A DNA stretch of 64,000 nt from Aestuariivirga sp. (GCF_020252395.1 NZ_JADCDB010000001.1:212531-276530), one strand, 5' to 3'; shown: positions 35,758 through 47,356, counted from the first letter of the stretch. Numbers and translations are program-made. The notes: generated from the sequence alone by a model not told the origin.

Positions 35758-37428
35758 ATGTCTGACGCCGCGGCCGCAAAGGGCCCGCCCCGCCCGGTGA
35801 GCGAAAGGCTGTTCGCTGCGGCAGCGCTGATCATCGGCCTTGGCCTGGTGCTGCCGGTGGCCACCATTATCGTGCTGGCGCTGATGCCGGCCGAGAATGT
35901 CTGGCCGCATCTCCTCTCCACGGTATTGCCGGGTTATGTGATGCGCACCCTTGCGCTGATGGCGGGGGTGGGCCTCATCACCTTCGTCACCGGCACCGGC
36001 ACGGCGTGGCTCGTCACCATGTGCCGCTTTCCGCTGCGGCCGCTCTTCGTCTGGGCTTCGCTTCTGCCCATGGCCATGCCGGGCTACATCGTGGCCTATG
36101 CCTATGTCGATTTCCTGAGCTATGCGGGCCCGGTGCAGACATGGCTTCGCGCGCTGATGGGCTGGAAGACAAAGGCTGACTACTGGTTTCTGGAAATCCG
36201 CTCGCTCGGCGGCGCCATCTTCGTGCTTTCCATGGTGCTTTATCCTTATGTCTTCCTCACCGCGCGGGCGAGTTTCATGCGCCAGCCGGCAACCCAGCTC
36301 GAAGTAGCGCGCGCGCTCGGCCGCACGCCGTGGGGCGCCTTCCGCGCCGTGGCGCTGCCGCTCGCCAGGCCCGGCATCGCGGTGGGCGTATCGCTCGCCC
36401 TCATGGAATGCCTCAACGACATCGGCGCGGCGGGATTTTTCGGCGTGCGCACCTTGACGCTCGGCGTCTACACCACATGGCTCAACCAGGGAAACCTCGG
36501 CGGGGCCGCGCAGATTTCCGCCGTCATGCTGCTCTTCATCTTCATGCTCTTGTGGATCGAGCGGCAGGCGCGGCGGCGGCAGTCCTTCGTGCTGCCCGCC
36601 CAGCGCCCGCGCCAGCCGGACCGTATCCGCCTCAACGGCTGGCAGCGCGCGCTCGCGGTCGCCGCATGCGGGCTTCCCATCCTCATCGGCTTCGTGGCGC
36701 CCGCACTGATCCTGATGAACTTCGCCGCCTCGCGGCTTTCCGATGCGCTGTCATCCACCTATCTCAGCGCCGTTTATCATTCGCTGCTGCTCGCGGTGCT
36801 CGCCGCCATCACCGCCGTCATCCTCGGCCTGGTGCTGGGCTATGCCAACCGCGCCACGCAGGGCGGCATGACGCGGCGGGTCATCCGCCTCGCCGCCACC
36901 GGCTATGCCATTCCCGGCACGGTGCTGGGCATCGGCGTCCTCATCCCGCTCGCCGCTTTCGACAATGCGCTGGACAGTTTCCTGCGCGCACACATTGGCA
37001 TATCCTCGGGCCTGTTGCTGTCGGGCACCGTCACGGCGCTGGTCTTCGCCTATGTGGTGCGCTTCCTCGCCGTGTCCTTCGGCGCCATCGAGGCGGGGCT
37101 GCAGAAGGTGACGCCCAACGTTGCCGCGGCGGCGCGCACGCTGGGCCGGGGCCCTATCGCCGCCTTCGGCGACGTGCACCTGCCGCTGCTCAGGCCGGCG
37201 CTCGCCTCCGCGGCCCTCCTCGTCTTCGTCGACTGCATGAAGGAACTTCCCGCCACGCTGATCCTCCGTCCCTTCGATTTCGAGACGCTGGCCACCACCG
37301 TCTTCATGCTCGCGTCCCTCGACCAACTGGAGGAGAGCGCGCTTCCCGCCCTCACCATCGTCGCGGTGGGCCTCCTCCCCGTGATCCTTCTCTCGCGCAC
37401 CCTGCACGAGCCGCACATCACGAATTGA
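35758..37428 (+). CDS. Iron(III)-type ABC transporter permease (two fused permease domains)
   Basis: This 556-residue inner-membrane protein has two tandem binding-protein-dependent permease domains, each with about six helices and an EAA-type loop (EVARALGRTPWGAFRAVALP and AAARTLGRGPIAAF). This layout is that of FbpB/SfuB ferric iron permeases. It lies 7 bases after the histidine kinase. No binding protein or ATPase is adjacent, so its partners must be encoded elsewhere. Confidence 0.88.
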   Translation: MSDAAAAKGPPRPVSERLFAAAALIIGLGLVLPVATIIVLALMPAENVWPHLLSTVLPGYVMRTLALMAGVGLITFVTGTGTAWLVTMCRFPLRPLFVWASLLPMAMPGYIVAYAYVDFLSYAGPVQTWLRALMGWKTKADYWFLEIRSLGGAIFVLSMVLYPYVFLTARASFMRQPATQLEVARALGRTPWGAFRAVALPLARPGIAVGVSLALMECLNDIGAAGFFGVRTLTLGVYTTWLNQGNLGGAAQISAVMLLFIFMLLWIERQARRRQSFVLPAQRPRQPDRIRLNGWQRALAVAACGLPILIGFVAPALILMNFAASRLSDALSSTYLSAVYHSLLLAVLAAITAVILGLVLGYANRATQGGMTRRVIRLAATGYAIPGTVLGIGVLIPLAAFDNALDSFLRAHIGISSGLLLSGTVTALVFAYVVRFLAVSFGAIEAGLQKVTPNVAAAARTLGRGPIAAFGDVHLPLLRPALASAALLVFVDCMKELPATLILRPFDFETLATTVFMLASLDQLEESALPALTIVAVGLLPVILLSRTLHEPHITN

Positions 37429-37469
37429 CCGAAAATATTCTTATCTTCCGCCGGGCCAGAAGAAGGAAG

Positions 37470-39410
<1,941 letters not shown>

Positions 39411-39507
39411 GTAAGGCACTCCCGGGTGACGGTTCGGCTTGGCTCTAGTCATGTCACGAAAGGGCCGCAAGTCCCGCCCAGAAGCGGCGCGGTTTCAGGA
39501 GTCTCCG

Positions 39508-41271
39508 ATGCACAACCGATGGCTGATTGCAAGTTGCGCGGCGCTTGGCCTGGTTGCACTGGCGGTGGCCGCCTTCATGCTCATCGCGCCGCGCGTCGTG
39601 GCCGGCGGGCTCGCCACGCTTGCCCAGCAGCAGCTGGGCCGCAGCGTCAGCTTTCGGGGCGGCGCTTACCTTGAGCTCTGGCCGCTCGCCGTGCGCCTTG
39701 ACAACGCGGCGCTCTCCGGCGCCAATCCGGATGACGGCAGCTTCATCACCGCCCAGTCGGCGGTGATCCCGGTAACGCTCGGGCAGATCTTCGGCGCAAG
39801 GCCGGAGGTCTCCGGGATCGCGCTCGATGGCGCGGAGGTGGCGCTACTCATCGACGAGCGCGGCACGGCCAGCTGGGATGTGGCCGCCCGCGCCCCCGGC
39901 GCCACGACCATCAGGCTCGAACAGGCGCGCTTACGGTATTTCGACGCCCGCAACGGCCAGAGCATGGAGATCGCGCATGTCGACGGCACGCTGGAGATGC
40001 GCGCCGATGGAGGCGTTTCCTTCACAGGCAGCGCGGTGATCAACGGCCGGCTGGTGCGGGTGGACGCCGGCCTTAAATCGCTGGCCCGCGTCAATGCCGA
40101 TGGCTCGCCGCTGGAGCTCGTCCTGTCGGCCAACGAGGGATCGGCCAGCTTCAGCGGCCGGCTGGCCACCGCCAGGGTGCTGAGCCTCGCCGGACCCGTC
40201 AGCCTGTCGAGCGCCACGCCGGGCCCGGCGCTGCGACTGCTCGGCCTGCCGCTTCCGGAGGGCGCCAATCCGGCAGGACCGATCACCATCGATGGCGCGC
40301 TCGACGCTGCCGGCCGGGCCTTCGCCATCCGCAACGCCACGCTGGCGATCGGCAGCCTGCACGCCGTTGGCGAGATCGCGGCCGATCTCCGCAACGGCCA
40401 GCCCAGGCTGCAGGCCAGCCTCACCGCCGACACCCTGTGGCTCGACGACGCCATCCCCGCCGCGGGGGCAACGGGCGGCGACTGGGGCCGGCGGCCGCTG
40501 CCCTTCGGCCTGCTCCGCGGCATTGACGCGGAACTGAGCCTCAAGGCGCGCAACCTGCGCTATGCCGATGCCGCCGCCGGGCCTGGCAGCGTCGCCCTCA
40601 AGCTCGCCGGCGGCAAGCTGGACGCCACGCTGGCCGCGGGCATCGGCTCCAACGGCAGGCTCGATATCGGCGTGAAGGCCGACGCCACCGTGCTGCCGCC
40701 CAGCGTCTCGCTGCGCTTTGATGCCGAGGACACGCCGGTGCAGCCGCTGCTCGGCGCCCTCACCGGTGCCCGTCAGATCACCGGCAAGGGCGACCTGGTG
40801 GCGGACCTCCAGGCCACCGGCGCCACGCAGGAGGAGCTGGCCGGGACGCTGAAGGGCACGGCGCGCGTTGGCATCGCGGCGGGGCGCATCGCCGGGGTGG
40901 ACCTCGCGGGCCTGTTCCTCGCGGCCAAGCACAAGATCCTCGACAGCTGGCAGGCCGCCCCCGGCGCCACCGGCTTCGACAACCTCAACGGCGACGCGAC
41001 GGTGGAGGACGGCATCTTCACCTTCCGCGAGCTGAGGATGGAGAGCCCCAGCCTCACGGTCAGCGCCGGGGGCATCATCGACGTGCTGCGCCAGGGGTTG
41101 ACCATTTCGGCCACCGCCGCCGTCAATGGCCAGCCGCTGCTGCCGGTGCCCGTGATTGCCAGGGGCCTGTGGGCCAAACCGCGGATTTACCCGGACATTC
41201 CGGACATCCTCAGCAATCCGGAGGGCGGCTTCGCGCGGCTGCAGGACGTTCCGGCGCTGCAAGGCAATTGA
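39508..41271 (+). CDS. AsmA family protein
   Basis: This 587-residue protein has one N-terminal membrane helix (about residues 6-28) and a long periplasmic beta-rich region typical of AsmA-like proteins, which are linked to outer-membrane lipid transport. The AsmA_2 region near the C-terminus is visible (LAGTLKGTARVGIAAGRIAGVDL). ATG at 39508 has an AGGAG ribosome site. It is divergent from the acetoacetyl-CoA synthetase gene and 31 bases upstream of moaE. Confidence 0.88.
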   Translation: MHNRWLIASCAALGLVALAVAAFMLIAPRVVAGGLATLAQQQLGRSVSFRGGAYLELWPLAVRLDNAALSGANPDDGSFITAQSAVIPVTLGQIFGARPEVSGIALDGAEVALLIDERGTASWDVAARAPGATTIRLEQARLRYFDARNGQSMEIAHVDGTLEMRADGGVSFTGSAVINGRLVRVDAGLKSLARVNADGSPLELVLSANEGSASFSGRLATARVLSLAGPVSLSSATPGPALRLLGLPLPEGANPAGPITIDGALDAAGRAFAIRNATLAIGSLHAVGEIAADLRNGQPRLQASLTADTLWLDDAIPAAGATGGDWGRRPLPFGLLRGIDAELSLKARNLRYADAAAGPGSVALKLAGGKLDATLAAGIGSNGRLDIGVKADATVLPPSVSLRFDAEDTPVQPLLGALTGARQITGKGDLVADLQATGATQEELAGTLKGTARVGIAAGRIAGVDLAGLFLAAKHKILDSWQAAPGATGFDNLNGDATVEDGIFTFRELRMESPSLTVSAGGIIDVLRQGLTISATAAVNGQPLLPVPVIARGLWAKPRIYPDIPDILSNPEGGFARLQDVPALQGN

Positions 41272-41302
41272 ACCGCAGCGGAAGCCGGGGCATGACAGAG
41301 CC

Positions 41303-41752
41303 ATGATCCGCGTCCAGCAGCAGCCCTTCGATCCGGGCCACGAACTGAGCCTTGTCCGGCAGGGCCGCTCCACGATCGGCGGCACGGTGATGTTCCTCGG
41401 CACGGTGCGCGACCTGTCCGATGGCAAAAACGTCAAGGCCATGACGCTCGAACACTATCCCGGCATGACCGAGAAGGCGCTGGCGGAGATCGAGGCCGAG
41501 GCGCAGCGCCGCTGGCCGCTCGACGCAACGCTGATTATCCACCGCTATGGCCGGCTTGAACCGGGCGAGGACATTGTGCTGGTCATCGCCGCCTCGGCCC
41601 ACCGCGAGGCCGCCTTCGCGGCCTGCCACTTCCTCATCGACTGGCTGAAGACGAGGGCGCCCTTTTGGAAACTCGAGGAGAATGACGGAGGCGCCAGCTG
41701 GGTTGCCCCCAAAGACAGCGACGACGACGCGGCCAAACGCTGGACGGAGTGA
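41303..41752 (+). CDS. moaE: Molybdopterin synthase catalytic subunit MoaE
   Basis: This 149-residue protein adds the dithiolene sulfurs to precursor Z, using sulfur from MoaD. LEHYPGMTEKAL, HRYGRLEPGEDIVLV and the catalytic-lysine segment WLKTRAPFWKLE are intact. No moaD lies next to it in this window, although moaD-moaE pairs are common in the group. It may be co-transcribed with the AsmA gene. Confidence 0.95.
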   Translation: MIRVQQQPFDPGHELSLVRQGRSTIGGTVMFLGTVRDLSDGKNVKAMTLEHYPGMTEKALAEIEAEAQRRWPLDATLIIHRYGRLEPGEDIVLVIAASAHREAAFAACHFLIDWLKTRAPFWKLEENDGGASWVAPKDSDDDAAKRWTE

Positions 41753-41784
41753 GGCGCTTCCCGGCCGCGCTGTCCGATGCGGCT

Positions 41785-42138
41785 TCAGAAGTTGTTCGGA
41801 TTGCCCTTCACAATGGTTCCGGCGCCATCGTCCTTGCCGTCCTTCACCCAGGTCACCTGATTGCCGTCGAGCCTGACCTGCCAGCATGCCTCGGGGTCCT
41901 GGCCATACTGGAAGCACATTGTGTCGCCGTTCACCCGCCATTTGCCGGAATAGTCCTTGCCCTTGATGGCGCCGTCAGAGCCATAGAACTCGGTGTAGGC
42001 GCCGGACGCGATCATGCTTCCCTGCACGGTGTTTCCGGATATCGCGGCGGATATCTGCTCGCCGGTGGCCATCGTCCCCGCCTGGGCAAGGCTGACCGCC
42101 GCAAAAAACACCGCGCATGCCGAAACGACTGTCCTCAT
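41785..42138 (-). CDS. Small secreted protein, unknown function
   Basis: This 117-residue protein has a signal peptide (MRTVVSACAVFFAAVSLAQA). The mature part contains two Cys (MCFQYG and EACW) that could form a disulfide and ends DGAGTIVKGNPNNF. The ATG at 42138 was chosen because GGGAGG precedes it by six bases; an ATG two codons earlier has no room for a ribosome site. Similar small periplasmic proteins occur widely in Hyphomicrobiales but I know no function. Confidence 0.8.
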   Translation of the reverse strand: MRTVVSACAVFFAAVSLAQAGTMATGEQISAAISGNTVQGSMIASGAYTEFYGSDGAIKGKDYSGKWRVNGDTMCFQYGQDPEACWQVRLDGNQVTWVKDGKDDGAGTIVKGNPNNF

Positions 42139-42391
42139 GTCCATCCTCCCATGTTGAGGCAATCAATACGCCGTCACCGCCAAGCGGGATTACAAGTCGC
42201 TGTCTTCCCACACGGGAACGTGAATTTTTCGGGCGTCATGCGGAACTTGCCGGCAATGACCCATCCGCCGAAGCCGGCCTGCCGCGCCGCCACCACGGGG
42301 CAAAGAGGCGTTCACAAGCAACACACCCCAACGGACCGCCGCGCCCCAGCCGGGCCGTTTCGCTTTATCCAATGGTTTCAGGGGCCTTCAA

Positions 42392-42466
<75 letters not shown>

Positions 42467-42486
42467 GCACCGTGAACGCGGGCGGA

Positions 42487-42515
42487 CACATGCCACAGCG
42501 GGAGGGCCAGCGCAA
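42487..42515 (-). promoter_or_regulatory. Possible promoter of tRNA-Thr
   Basis: On the minus strand, TTGCGC (42515-42510), a 17-base spacer and CATGTG (42492-42487), 20 bases before the tRNA. Confidence 0.45.
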
Positions 42516-42560
42516 CCCCGCCCGCTTGACGATTGCGGCGCCGCGGCGGAAAAGCCCGTC

Positions 42561-42728
42561 ATGGCGGCCGAAAAACCCTCTTCCGATGCCCGCAAGCAGC
42601 GCCTGGCCAAGGCGCTGAAGGCCAACATCGCCAAGCGCAAGGCGCAGGCGAAGGCCCAGGCTGCGGCCCGCCCGGCCGGGGAGGACAGCCCGGAAAAACC
42701 GCCTGACAAGGATGGTTGCCGCAATTGA
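42561..42728 (+). CDS. Small basic protein upstream of murA
   Basis: This 55-residue frame (MAAEKPSSDARKQRLAKALK at its start) is rich in Lys, Arg and Ala, helical in its middle (KANIAKRKAQAKAQAAAR) and ends with KDGCRN. A small basic frame of this kind precedes murA in many Hyphomicrobiales as far as I recall, which supports it as real. The stop lies 90 bases before murA. No function is known; nucleic-acid binding is possible from the charge alone. Confidence 0.6.
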   Translation: MAAEKPSSDARKQRLAKALKANIAKRKAQAKAQAAARPAGEDSPEKPPDKDGCRN

Positions 42729-42818
42729 GCCATGTGTGCTTGTTAGCGCCCGGACCGGGGTGGGTTTCGGGCCATTCGGGGTGATTCCCGGGCCGCCTGC
42801 CGGGCAGGGGACAAGACA

Positions 42819-44105
42819 ATGGATCGTATCCGTATCCGCGGCGGCAACCGCCTGAACGGCAGCATTCCGATTTCGGGCGCAAAGAACGCGGCCCTGCCGC
42901 TGATGATCGTGTCGCTCCTCACGCCGGGCGCGCTGACCCTGTCCAACGTGCCCAGGCTGGCCGACGTGCGGCTTCTGCAGCGCATCCTGCAGAATCACGG
43001 CATCGACATCACGGTAGCGGGCAAGCGTGCCGGCCAGACCGGCATGGGCGACGTTATGCATCTCTCGGCGAAAGACATCGCCGACACCACCGCGCCCTAT
43101 GAGCTCGTCTCCAGGATGCGGGCGAGCTTCTGGGTGCTGGGCCCGCTGCTGGCGCGCTGCGGCGAGGCCAAGGTGTCGCTCCCCGGGGGCTGCGCCATCG
43201 GCACCAGGCCCGTCGACATGCACCTGATGGCGATGGAAAGGCTCGGCGCGCAAATCACCATCGAGAACGGCTATGTGATCGCAACGGCGAAGCAGGGCCT
43301 GAAGGGCGCCCACATCGTCTTCGACAAGGTCTCGGTGGGCGCCACCCATGCTGCCCTTATGGCCGCCGTGCTGGCCCAGGGCGACACCATCATCGAGAAC
43401 GCGGCCTCCGAGCCCGAGATCGGCGACGTGGCGGAGTGCCTCGTCAAGATGGGGGCGAAGATCGAGGGCATCCACACATCGGCACTGCGCATCAGGGGCG
43501 TCACCAGCCTGTCGGGCGCCGAGCACAGCGTGATCCCGGACCGCATCGAGACCGGCACCTATGCCATGTGCGCCGGCATGACCGGCGGCGACGTGCTGCT
43601 GAAGGACGCGAACGCCAACCACCTCGGCGCCGTCATCGACGTGATGCAGCGCGCCGGCGTCACAGTCGACATAAAGAACGATGGCTTGCGCATTTATCGC
43701 AACGGCGCGGCGCTTGAACCGGTGCGCGTCGACACCGAGCCATTCCCCGGTTTCCCCACCGATTGCCAGGCCCAGCTCATGGCGATGATGACCATGGCCA
43801 ATGGCACCAGCATGATCCGCGAGACGATTTTCGAGAACCGCTTCATGCATGTGCAGGAGCTGGCGCGGCTGGGCTCCGACATCCACCTCTATGGCGACAC
43901 GGCGGAAGTGCGCGGCGTGAAAAAGCTCACCGGCGCGCCGGTGATGGCGACCGACCTCCGCGCCTCGGTCTCCCTCGTCATCGCGGGGCTCGCCGCGGCG
44001 GGCGAGACGATGATAAGCCGCGTCTATCACCTCGACCGCGGCTTCGAGACGCTGGAGGACAAGCTCTCCGCCTGCGGCGCCGACGTGGCGCGCATCTCGG
44101 GCTGA
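42819..44105 (+). CDS. murA: UDP-N-acetylglucosamine 1-carboxyvinyltransferase MurA
   Basis: This 428-residue cytoplasmic enzyme takes the first committed step of peptidoglycan synthesis, adding enolpyruvate to UDP-GlcNAc. The active-site Cys is Cys125 in [15 protein letters not shown], so fosfomycin sensitivity is expected in principle. The opening [22 protein letters not shown] is typical. A DUF2948 gene follows 8 bases later. Confidence 0.97.
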   Translation: MDRIRIRGGNRLNGSIPISGAKNAALPLMIVSLLTPGALTLSNVPRLADVRLLQRILQNHGIDITVAGKRAGQTGMGDVMHLSAKDIADTTAPYELVSRMRASFWVLGPLLARCGEAKVSLPGGCAIGTRPVDMHLMAMERLGAQITIENGYVIATAKQGLKGAHIVFDKVSVGATHAALMAAVLAQGDTIIENAASEPEIGDVAECLVKMGAKIEGIHTSALRIRGVTSLSGAEHSVIPDRIETGTYAMCAGMTGGDVLLKDANANHLGAVIDVMQRAGVTVDIKNDGLRIYRNGAALEPVRVDTEPFPGFPTDCQAQLMAMMTMANGTSMIRETIFENRFMHVQELARLGSDIHLYGDTAEVRGVKKLTGAPVMATDLRASVSLVIAGLAAAGETMISRVYHLDRGFETLEDKLSACGADVARISG

Positions 44106-44113
44106 TCCATCCG

Positions 44114-44551
44114 ATGCTCCGCCTCTCCGCGCTCGACACCGAGGACCTCGCCATCATCTCCGCCCAGATGCAGGACGCCGTCCTGCTGGCGGGCGACATG
44201 ACCTACGACCCGAAGAGGAAGCAGTTCGTGCTGCTCGCCAACCGCTTCGCCTGGGACGATAGGGACACCCCGCAGCGCCGCCGCACGGGGCTCCACTTCG
44301 ACCGCGTACTTTCCGTCAGGACGCTGCATATGAGCCATCTCGGGAAGAACGAGGTGCTGTCGCTGCTCTCCGTCACCTTTGCCGGGATCGACGCGCCCTC
44401 GGGTGAGGTGCTGCTGAGCTTTTCCGAAGGCGCCACCATCCGGCTCGCCGTCGAATGCCTCGAAGTCCAGTTGACAGACCTCGGCCCCGCCTGGGCGGCG
44501 ATCGCCGTGCCGCACCACGATGCCGGGGACGGGGAAGAAGAGCCGGCGTGA
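44114..44551 (+). CDS. DUF2948 family protein
   Basis: This 145-residue protein belongs to the DUF2948 family, found almost only in alphaproteobacteria and usually just after murA. The DTEDLAIISAQMQDAVLLAGDM opening is diagnostic. It is probably co-transcribed with murA. Its role is unknown; the usual next gene, hisD, is missing here and a RIME-like repeat follows instead. Confidence 0.9.
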   Translation: MLRLSALDTEDLAIISAQMQDAVLLAGDMTYDPKRKQFVLLANRFAWDDRDTPQRRRTGLHFDRVLSVRTLHMSHLGKNEVLSLLSVTFAGIDAPSGEVLLSFSEGATIRLAVECLEVQLTDLGPAWAAIAVPHHDAGDGEEEPA

Positions 44552-44620
44552 GCTGCGGTTTGATTCCTATCACCCTGGGGGAGAGGAACAGCAACGGAAA
44601 TATCCTCCCGTGGCCCTCGC

Positions 44621-44731
44621 ACATGTTCCGGTCAGGTGCAATCACCTGATCGATGAGAACATGCGCCAGATCGAAAGCTAGAGCATGATCTTATCGCAAA
44701 AGTGGGTTCCACTTTTGCGGATCATGCTCTA
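44621..44731. repeat. RIME-like double-palindrome element, copy 1
   Basis: Two successive large palindromes are seen. The first pairs CATGTTC with GAACATG and TCAGGTG with CACCTGA (44622-44663). The second pairs AGAGCATGATC with GATCATGCTCT and CGCAAAAGTGG with CCACTTTTGCG (44680-44730). A near-identical copy lies at 53193-53304. The form fits the intergenic mosaic elements (RIME) of rhizobia. It fills the gap between the DUF2948 and UPF0262 genes. Confidence 0.8.
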
Positions 44732-44765
44732 GCCTCGCCTCCCCTCACCCGGCTATCTTGCCGTC

Positions 44766-45245
44766 ATGACCGACAAACCGAAAACCCGCCTTGCCGCGGT
44801 CGAGCTTGACGCCACCATCGGCCCTGGCTCATCGCCCGAAGCCGAACATGAACGCCGCGTCGCCATCTATGACCTGGTGGAGGAGAACAGCTTCACGCTG
44901 CTCAGCCAGCCGGAAGGCCCCTACCGCCTGAAGCTCTCAACCGCCGACGGCCGTCTGATCTTCGACGTCTTGAGCGACGCGGAGGAACGCCTCACGCTGA
45001 TCGGCCTGTCGATGTCGCCCTTCCGCCGAATCGTGAAGGACTACTTCATGATTTGCGAAAGCTATTACCAGGCGATCCGCACCGCCACGCCAAGCCAGAT
45101 CGAAACCATCGACATGGCGCGCCGCGGCCTCCACAACGAGGGCAGTGAACTCCTCAAGGAGCGGCTCAACGGCAAAGTGGAGGTGGATTTCGATACCGCA
45201 CGCCGTCTCTTCACCCTTGTCTGCGTCCTGCACTGGCGGGGCTAG
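44766..45245 (+). CDS. UPF0262 family protein
   Basis: This 159-residue protein belongs to UPF0262, conserved in alphaproteobacteria and normally found between hisD and a low-molecular-weight phosphatase gene. The core [20 protein letters not shown] and the ending [13 protein letters not shown] are characteristic. It lies 9 bases before the phosphatase gene. Function unknown. Confidence 0.92.
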   Translation: MTDKPKTRLAAVELDATIGPGSSPEAEHERRVAIYDLVEENSFTLLSQPEGPYRLKLSTADGRLIFDVLSDAEERLTLIGLSMSPFRRIVKDYFMICESYYQAIRTATPSQIETIDMARRGLHNEGSELLKERLNGKVEVDFDTARRLFTLVCVLHWRG

Positions 45246-45254
45246 GTTCAGGAG

Positions 45255-45701
45255 ATGGCGGGAGACCTTCCCAGCGCCGTCCTCTTCGCCTGCACGCAGA
45301 ACGTCATCCGTTCGGTCATGGCGGCCGCCATCATGAAGCATTTCTACGGCCAGCGCGTCTATGTCGCCTCCTGCGGGGTGAGGCCCGGATTGGCCGATCC
45401 CTTCGTCACCACGGTGATGGACGAGATGGGAATCAGCCTCGGCAAGCACCGGCCTCAGGGCTTCGAGGACCTGGAGGATTCGAGCTTCGACCTGGTCATC
45501 TCGCTCTCGCCTGAGGCGCATCACCGGGCGCTTGAACTCACCCGCACCATGGCCATCGATACCGAATACTGGCCGACGCTCGACCCCTCGATCACCGCAG
45601 GCAGCCGCGAGCAGATCCTCGACAGTTACCGCGAAGTGCGCGACCAACTCACCCGCCGAATCAAGCAGCGCTTCGGCTCCTTTGCCGCGGGCGGGGTTTG
45701 A
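45255..45701 (+). CDS. Low-molecular-weight protein phosphatase family protein
   Basis: This 148-residue protein carries the CX5R phosphatase loop as CTQNVIR (Cys13 to Arg19) followed by Ser20, and a possible general acid in the LDPS stretch near residue 110. The loop differs from the classic CxGNxCR, as is usual for this rhizobial subgroup. It follows UPF0262 in the conserved order; infA, which normally comes next, is not here. Substrate unknown; arsenate-reductase-like annotations for such proteins are doubtful. Confidence 0.88.
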   Translation: MAGDLPSAVLFACTQNVIRSVMAAAIMKHFYGQRVYVASCGVRPGLADPFVTTVMDEMGISLGKHRPQGFEDLEDSSFDLVISLSPEAHHRALELTRTMAIDTEYWPTLDPSITAGSREQILDSYREVRDQLTRRIKQRFGSFAAGGV

Positions 45702-45716
45702 GTATAAGCTATCCCC

Positions 45717-46169
45717 ATGCACATCGACATGCAGACGGCCGAAGCCGAACTCACCCGGAAGCTGGGCGGCCTCCCGGACGCAGCCGGCATCGCCTGGGCC
45801 ACCATCTGGCTCGAGGCCTGCGGCTATTCCGGCTTGAAGCTCCTGGCCGAAGCCCTGAAGGACGAGTACCGCACGCTGGAGCTGACGCGCGATGCGCTGG
45901 GCCTCGACCTGCAGCAGGTCTCATGCGCCTTCTTGGCGCCCGCCATCATGCGGGACGTCAAGGCCAATGGCCGCGCCTTCCTGCGCAACGTCCGCCACGG
46001 CCTCTACATGCTGCCCTTCGCGGTGCGCGAGAACACCGGCCTCGGCTGCCCGGTGGACCCATCCTTCGCAGTCGGCGGCGAGCGCCACAAGAACCCCTAC
46101 GTGGAAAAGCTCGACCTCGCCGCGGCACAGGGGCTGGAGATCGACGCCGCGCTGTGGCGCGCGATCTAG
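45717..46169 (+). CDS. Hypothetical protein, possibly DUF3726-like
   Basis: This 150-residue cytoplasmic protein is of unknown function. A helical N-terminal half (AAGIAWATIWLEACGYSGLKLL) precedes a region with RDVKANGRAFLRNVRHGLYMLPF and a PVDPSFAVGGERHKNPYV ending. The sequence loosely resembles DUF3726 proteins, but I cannot confirm this. It begins 15 bases after the phosphatase stop and probably belongs to that operon. Confidence 0.65.
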   Translation: MHIDMQTAEAELTRKLGGLPDAAGIAWATIWLEACGYSGLKLLAEALKDEYRTLELTRDALGLDLQQVSCAFLAPAIMRDVKANGRAFLRNVRHGLYMLPFAVRENTGLGCPVDPSFAVGGERHKNPYVEKLDLAAAQGLEIDAALWRAI

Positions 46170-46258
46170 GGTCTGGCGCGGCCGAGCGCTGCAAGCGCCC
46201 CGCCCCTTCCCATAAGGGGAAGGTAAACGATCGCTATTCCAAATGACCGCTGTTGGCT

Positions 46259-47356
46259 CTAACCCACAATCCGCAGCTCCCGCGGGAAGCTTGTCAGGCA
46301 CTCGATCCCGTTTTCGGTCACCACCACATCGTCCTCGATGCGCACTCCCGCCTCGCCCTCGCGGTAGAGACCGGGTTCGATGGTGAAGACCATGCCAGGT
46401 TCGAGCACTTGCCCGTTGCCACGCATGATCTGCGGCGCCTCGTGCACGTCGAGGCCAAGGCCATGGCCCGTCTTGTGGCGCGCGAACTGCGCAAATTGCG
46501 ATTGCTCGAGAACGGTGAGCACGGCGTCATCGACCTCGGAGGCGGTGATGCCGGGGCGCGAGACCTCGCGGCCCTTCGCGTTGGCCGCCAGCACCGTCTC
46601 GTAGAAGGCGCGGTCGTAGTCCGACACTTCCTTGACGAAGAAGGTGCGCGTGATGTCGGCGCTGTAGCCCTGGTGGGTGCCGCCGAAATCGATCAGCAGC
46701 GGGTCACCCGGCTTTAGACGATAGTCCGGCCGCGCATGGGCATGGGGCTTCGCAGCATTGTCGCCCGCCGCAACGATGGGCGCGAAGGAAAGTCCGTCGG
46801 CGCCTTGGCTGAACAGGTTGCGCAGCAGGATGCCCTCGACCTCCGTCTCCGTCATGCCGGCCTTCACCTCGGCGAGCGTCGCCTCGAGGGCGGCTTCCGA
46901 AATGCGGATGGCCTTGCGCTGCAGTTCGATCTCCTCGGGCGTCTTGTGCAGGCGCACCTTCGAGATCTCGCCATGAATGTCGACGAATTCCGCGCCCGGC
47001 AGGGCCTGCTGCAGGGCGAAGAGGTCGAAAACCCGCATGCGCTGGCCCTCGACGCCGATCCGCGTGCCCTCGCGCAGCTGCGGAAGGGCTTCGCCTGCGG
47101 CCATGAAGGCGCCCATGTAGCCCTGCTCGTCCCGCCATGGGAACACTTTGCCGGGAAAGCCGATCGGCATGAAGGACCCCAGCTCGAGATGCGGCACAAC
47201 CGCCACGGCCTCTCCCAGCTTCGGCATAATCACCGCGAGCGGACGCTCCATCTGGTGGAAGTCCTTGCGGAAGACACGGCGGAAATTTGCTCCGGGCACC
47301 AACACGACTGCGTCGAGTCCGGTGCGCGCGAGTACCGTCATCAGCGGTTCAAGCAT
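46259..47356 (-). CDS. M24 family metallopeptidase (Xaa-Pro peptidase-like)
   Basis: This 365-residue two-domain protein has a creatinase-like N-terminal domain and a pita-bread catalytic domain. The five metal ligands are visible: Asp in LLIDFGGTHQG, Asp in ADITRTFF, His in HKTGHGLGLDVHE, Glu in TIEPGLY and Glu in VRIEDDVVV. It likely removes N-terminal residues before proline. The start at 47356 (MLEPLMTVLARTG) has no clear ribosome site and an ATG five codons later is possible. Confidence 0.88.
   Translation of the reverse strand: MLEPLMTVLARTGLDAVVLVPGANFRRVFRKDFHQMERPLAVIMPKLGEAVAVVPHLELGSFMPIGFPGKVFPWRDEQGYMGAFMAAGEALPQLREGTRIGVEGQRMRVFDLFALQQALPGAEFVDIHGEISKVRLHKTPEEIELQRKAIRISEAALEATLAEVKAGMTETEVEGILLRNLFSQGADGLSFAPIVAAGDNAAKPHAHARPDYRLKPGDPLLIDFGGTHQGYSADITRTFFVKEVSDYDRAFYETVLAANAKGREVSRPGITASEVDDAVLTVLEQSQFAQFARHKTGHGLGLDVHEAPQIMRGNGQVLEPGMVFTIEPGLYREGEAGVRIEDDVVVTENGIECLTSFPRELRIVG

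Noticed and set aside
44621..44731. Palindromes at 44621 and 53193 as CRISPR repeats or terminators
   Set aside because: There are only two copies 9 kb apart with no spacer units, and no T-run follows the stems; the double-palindrome form fits a dispersed intergenic element.
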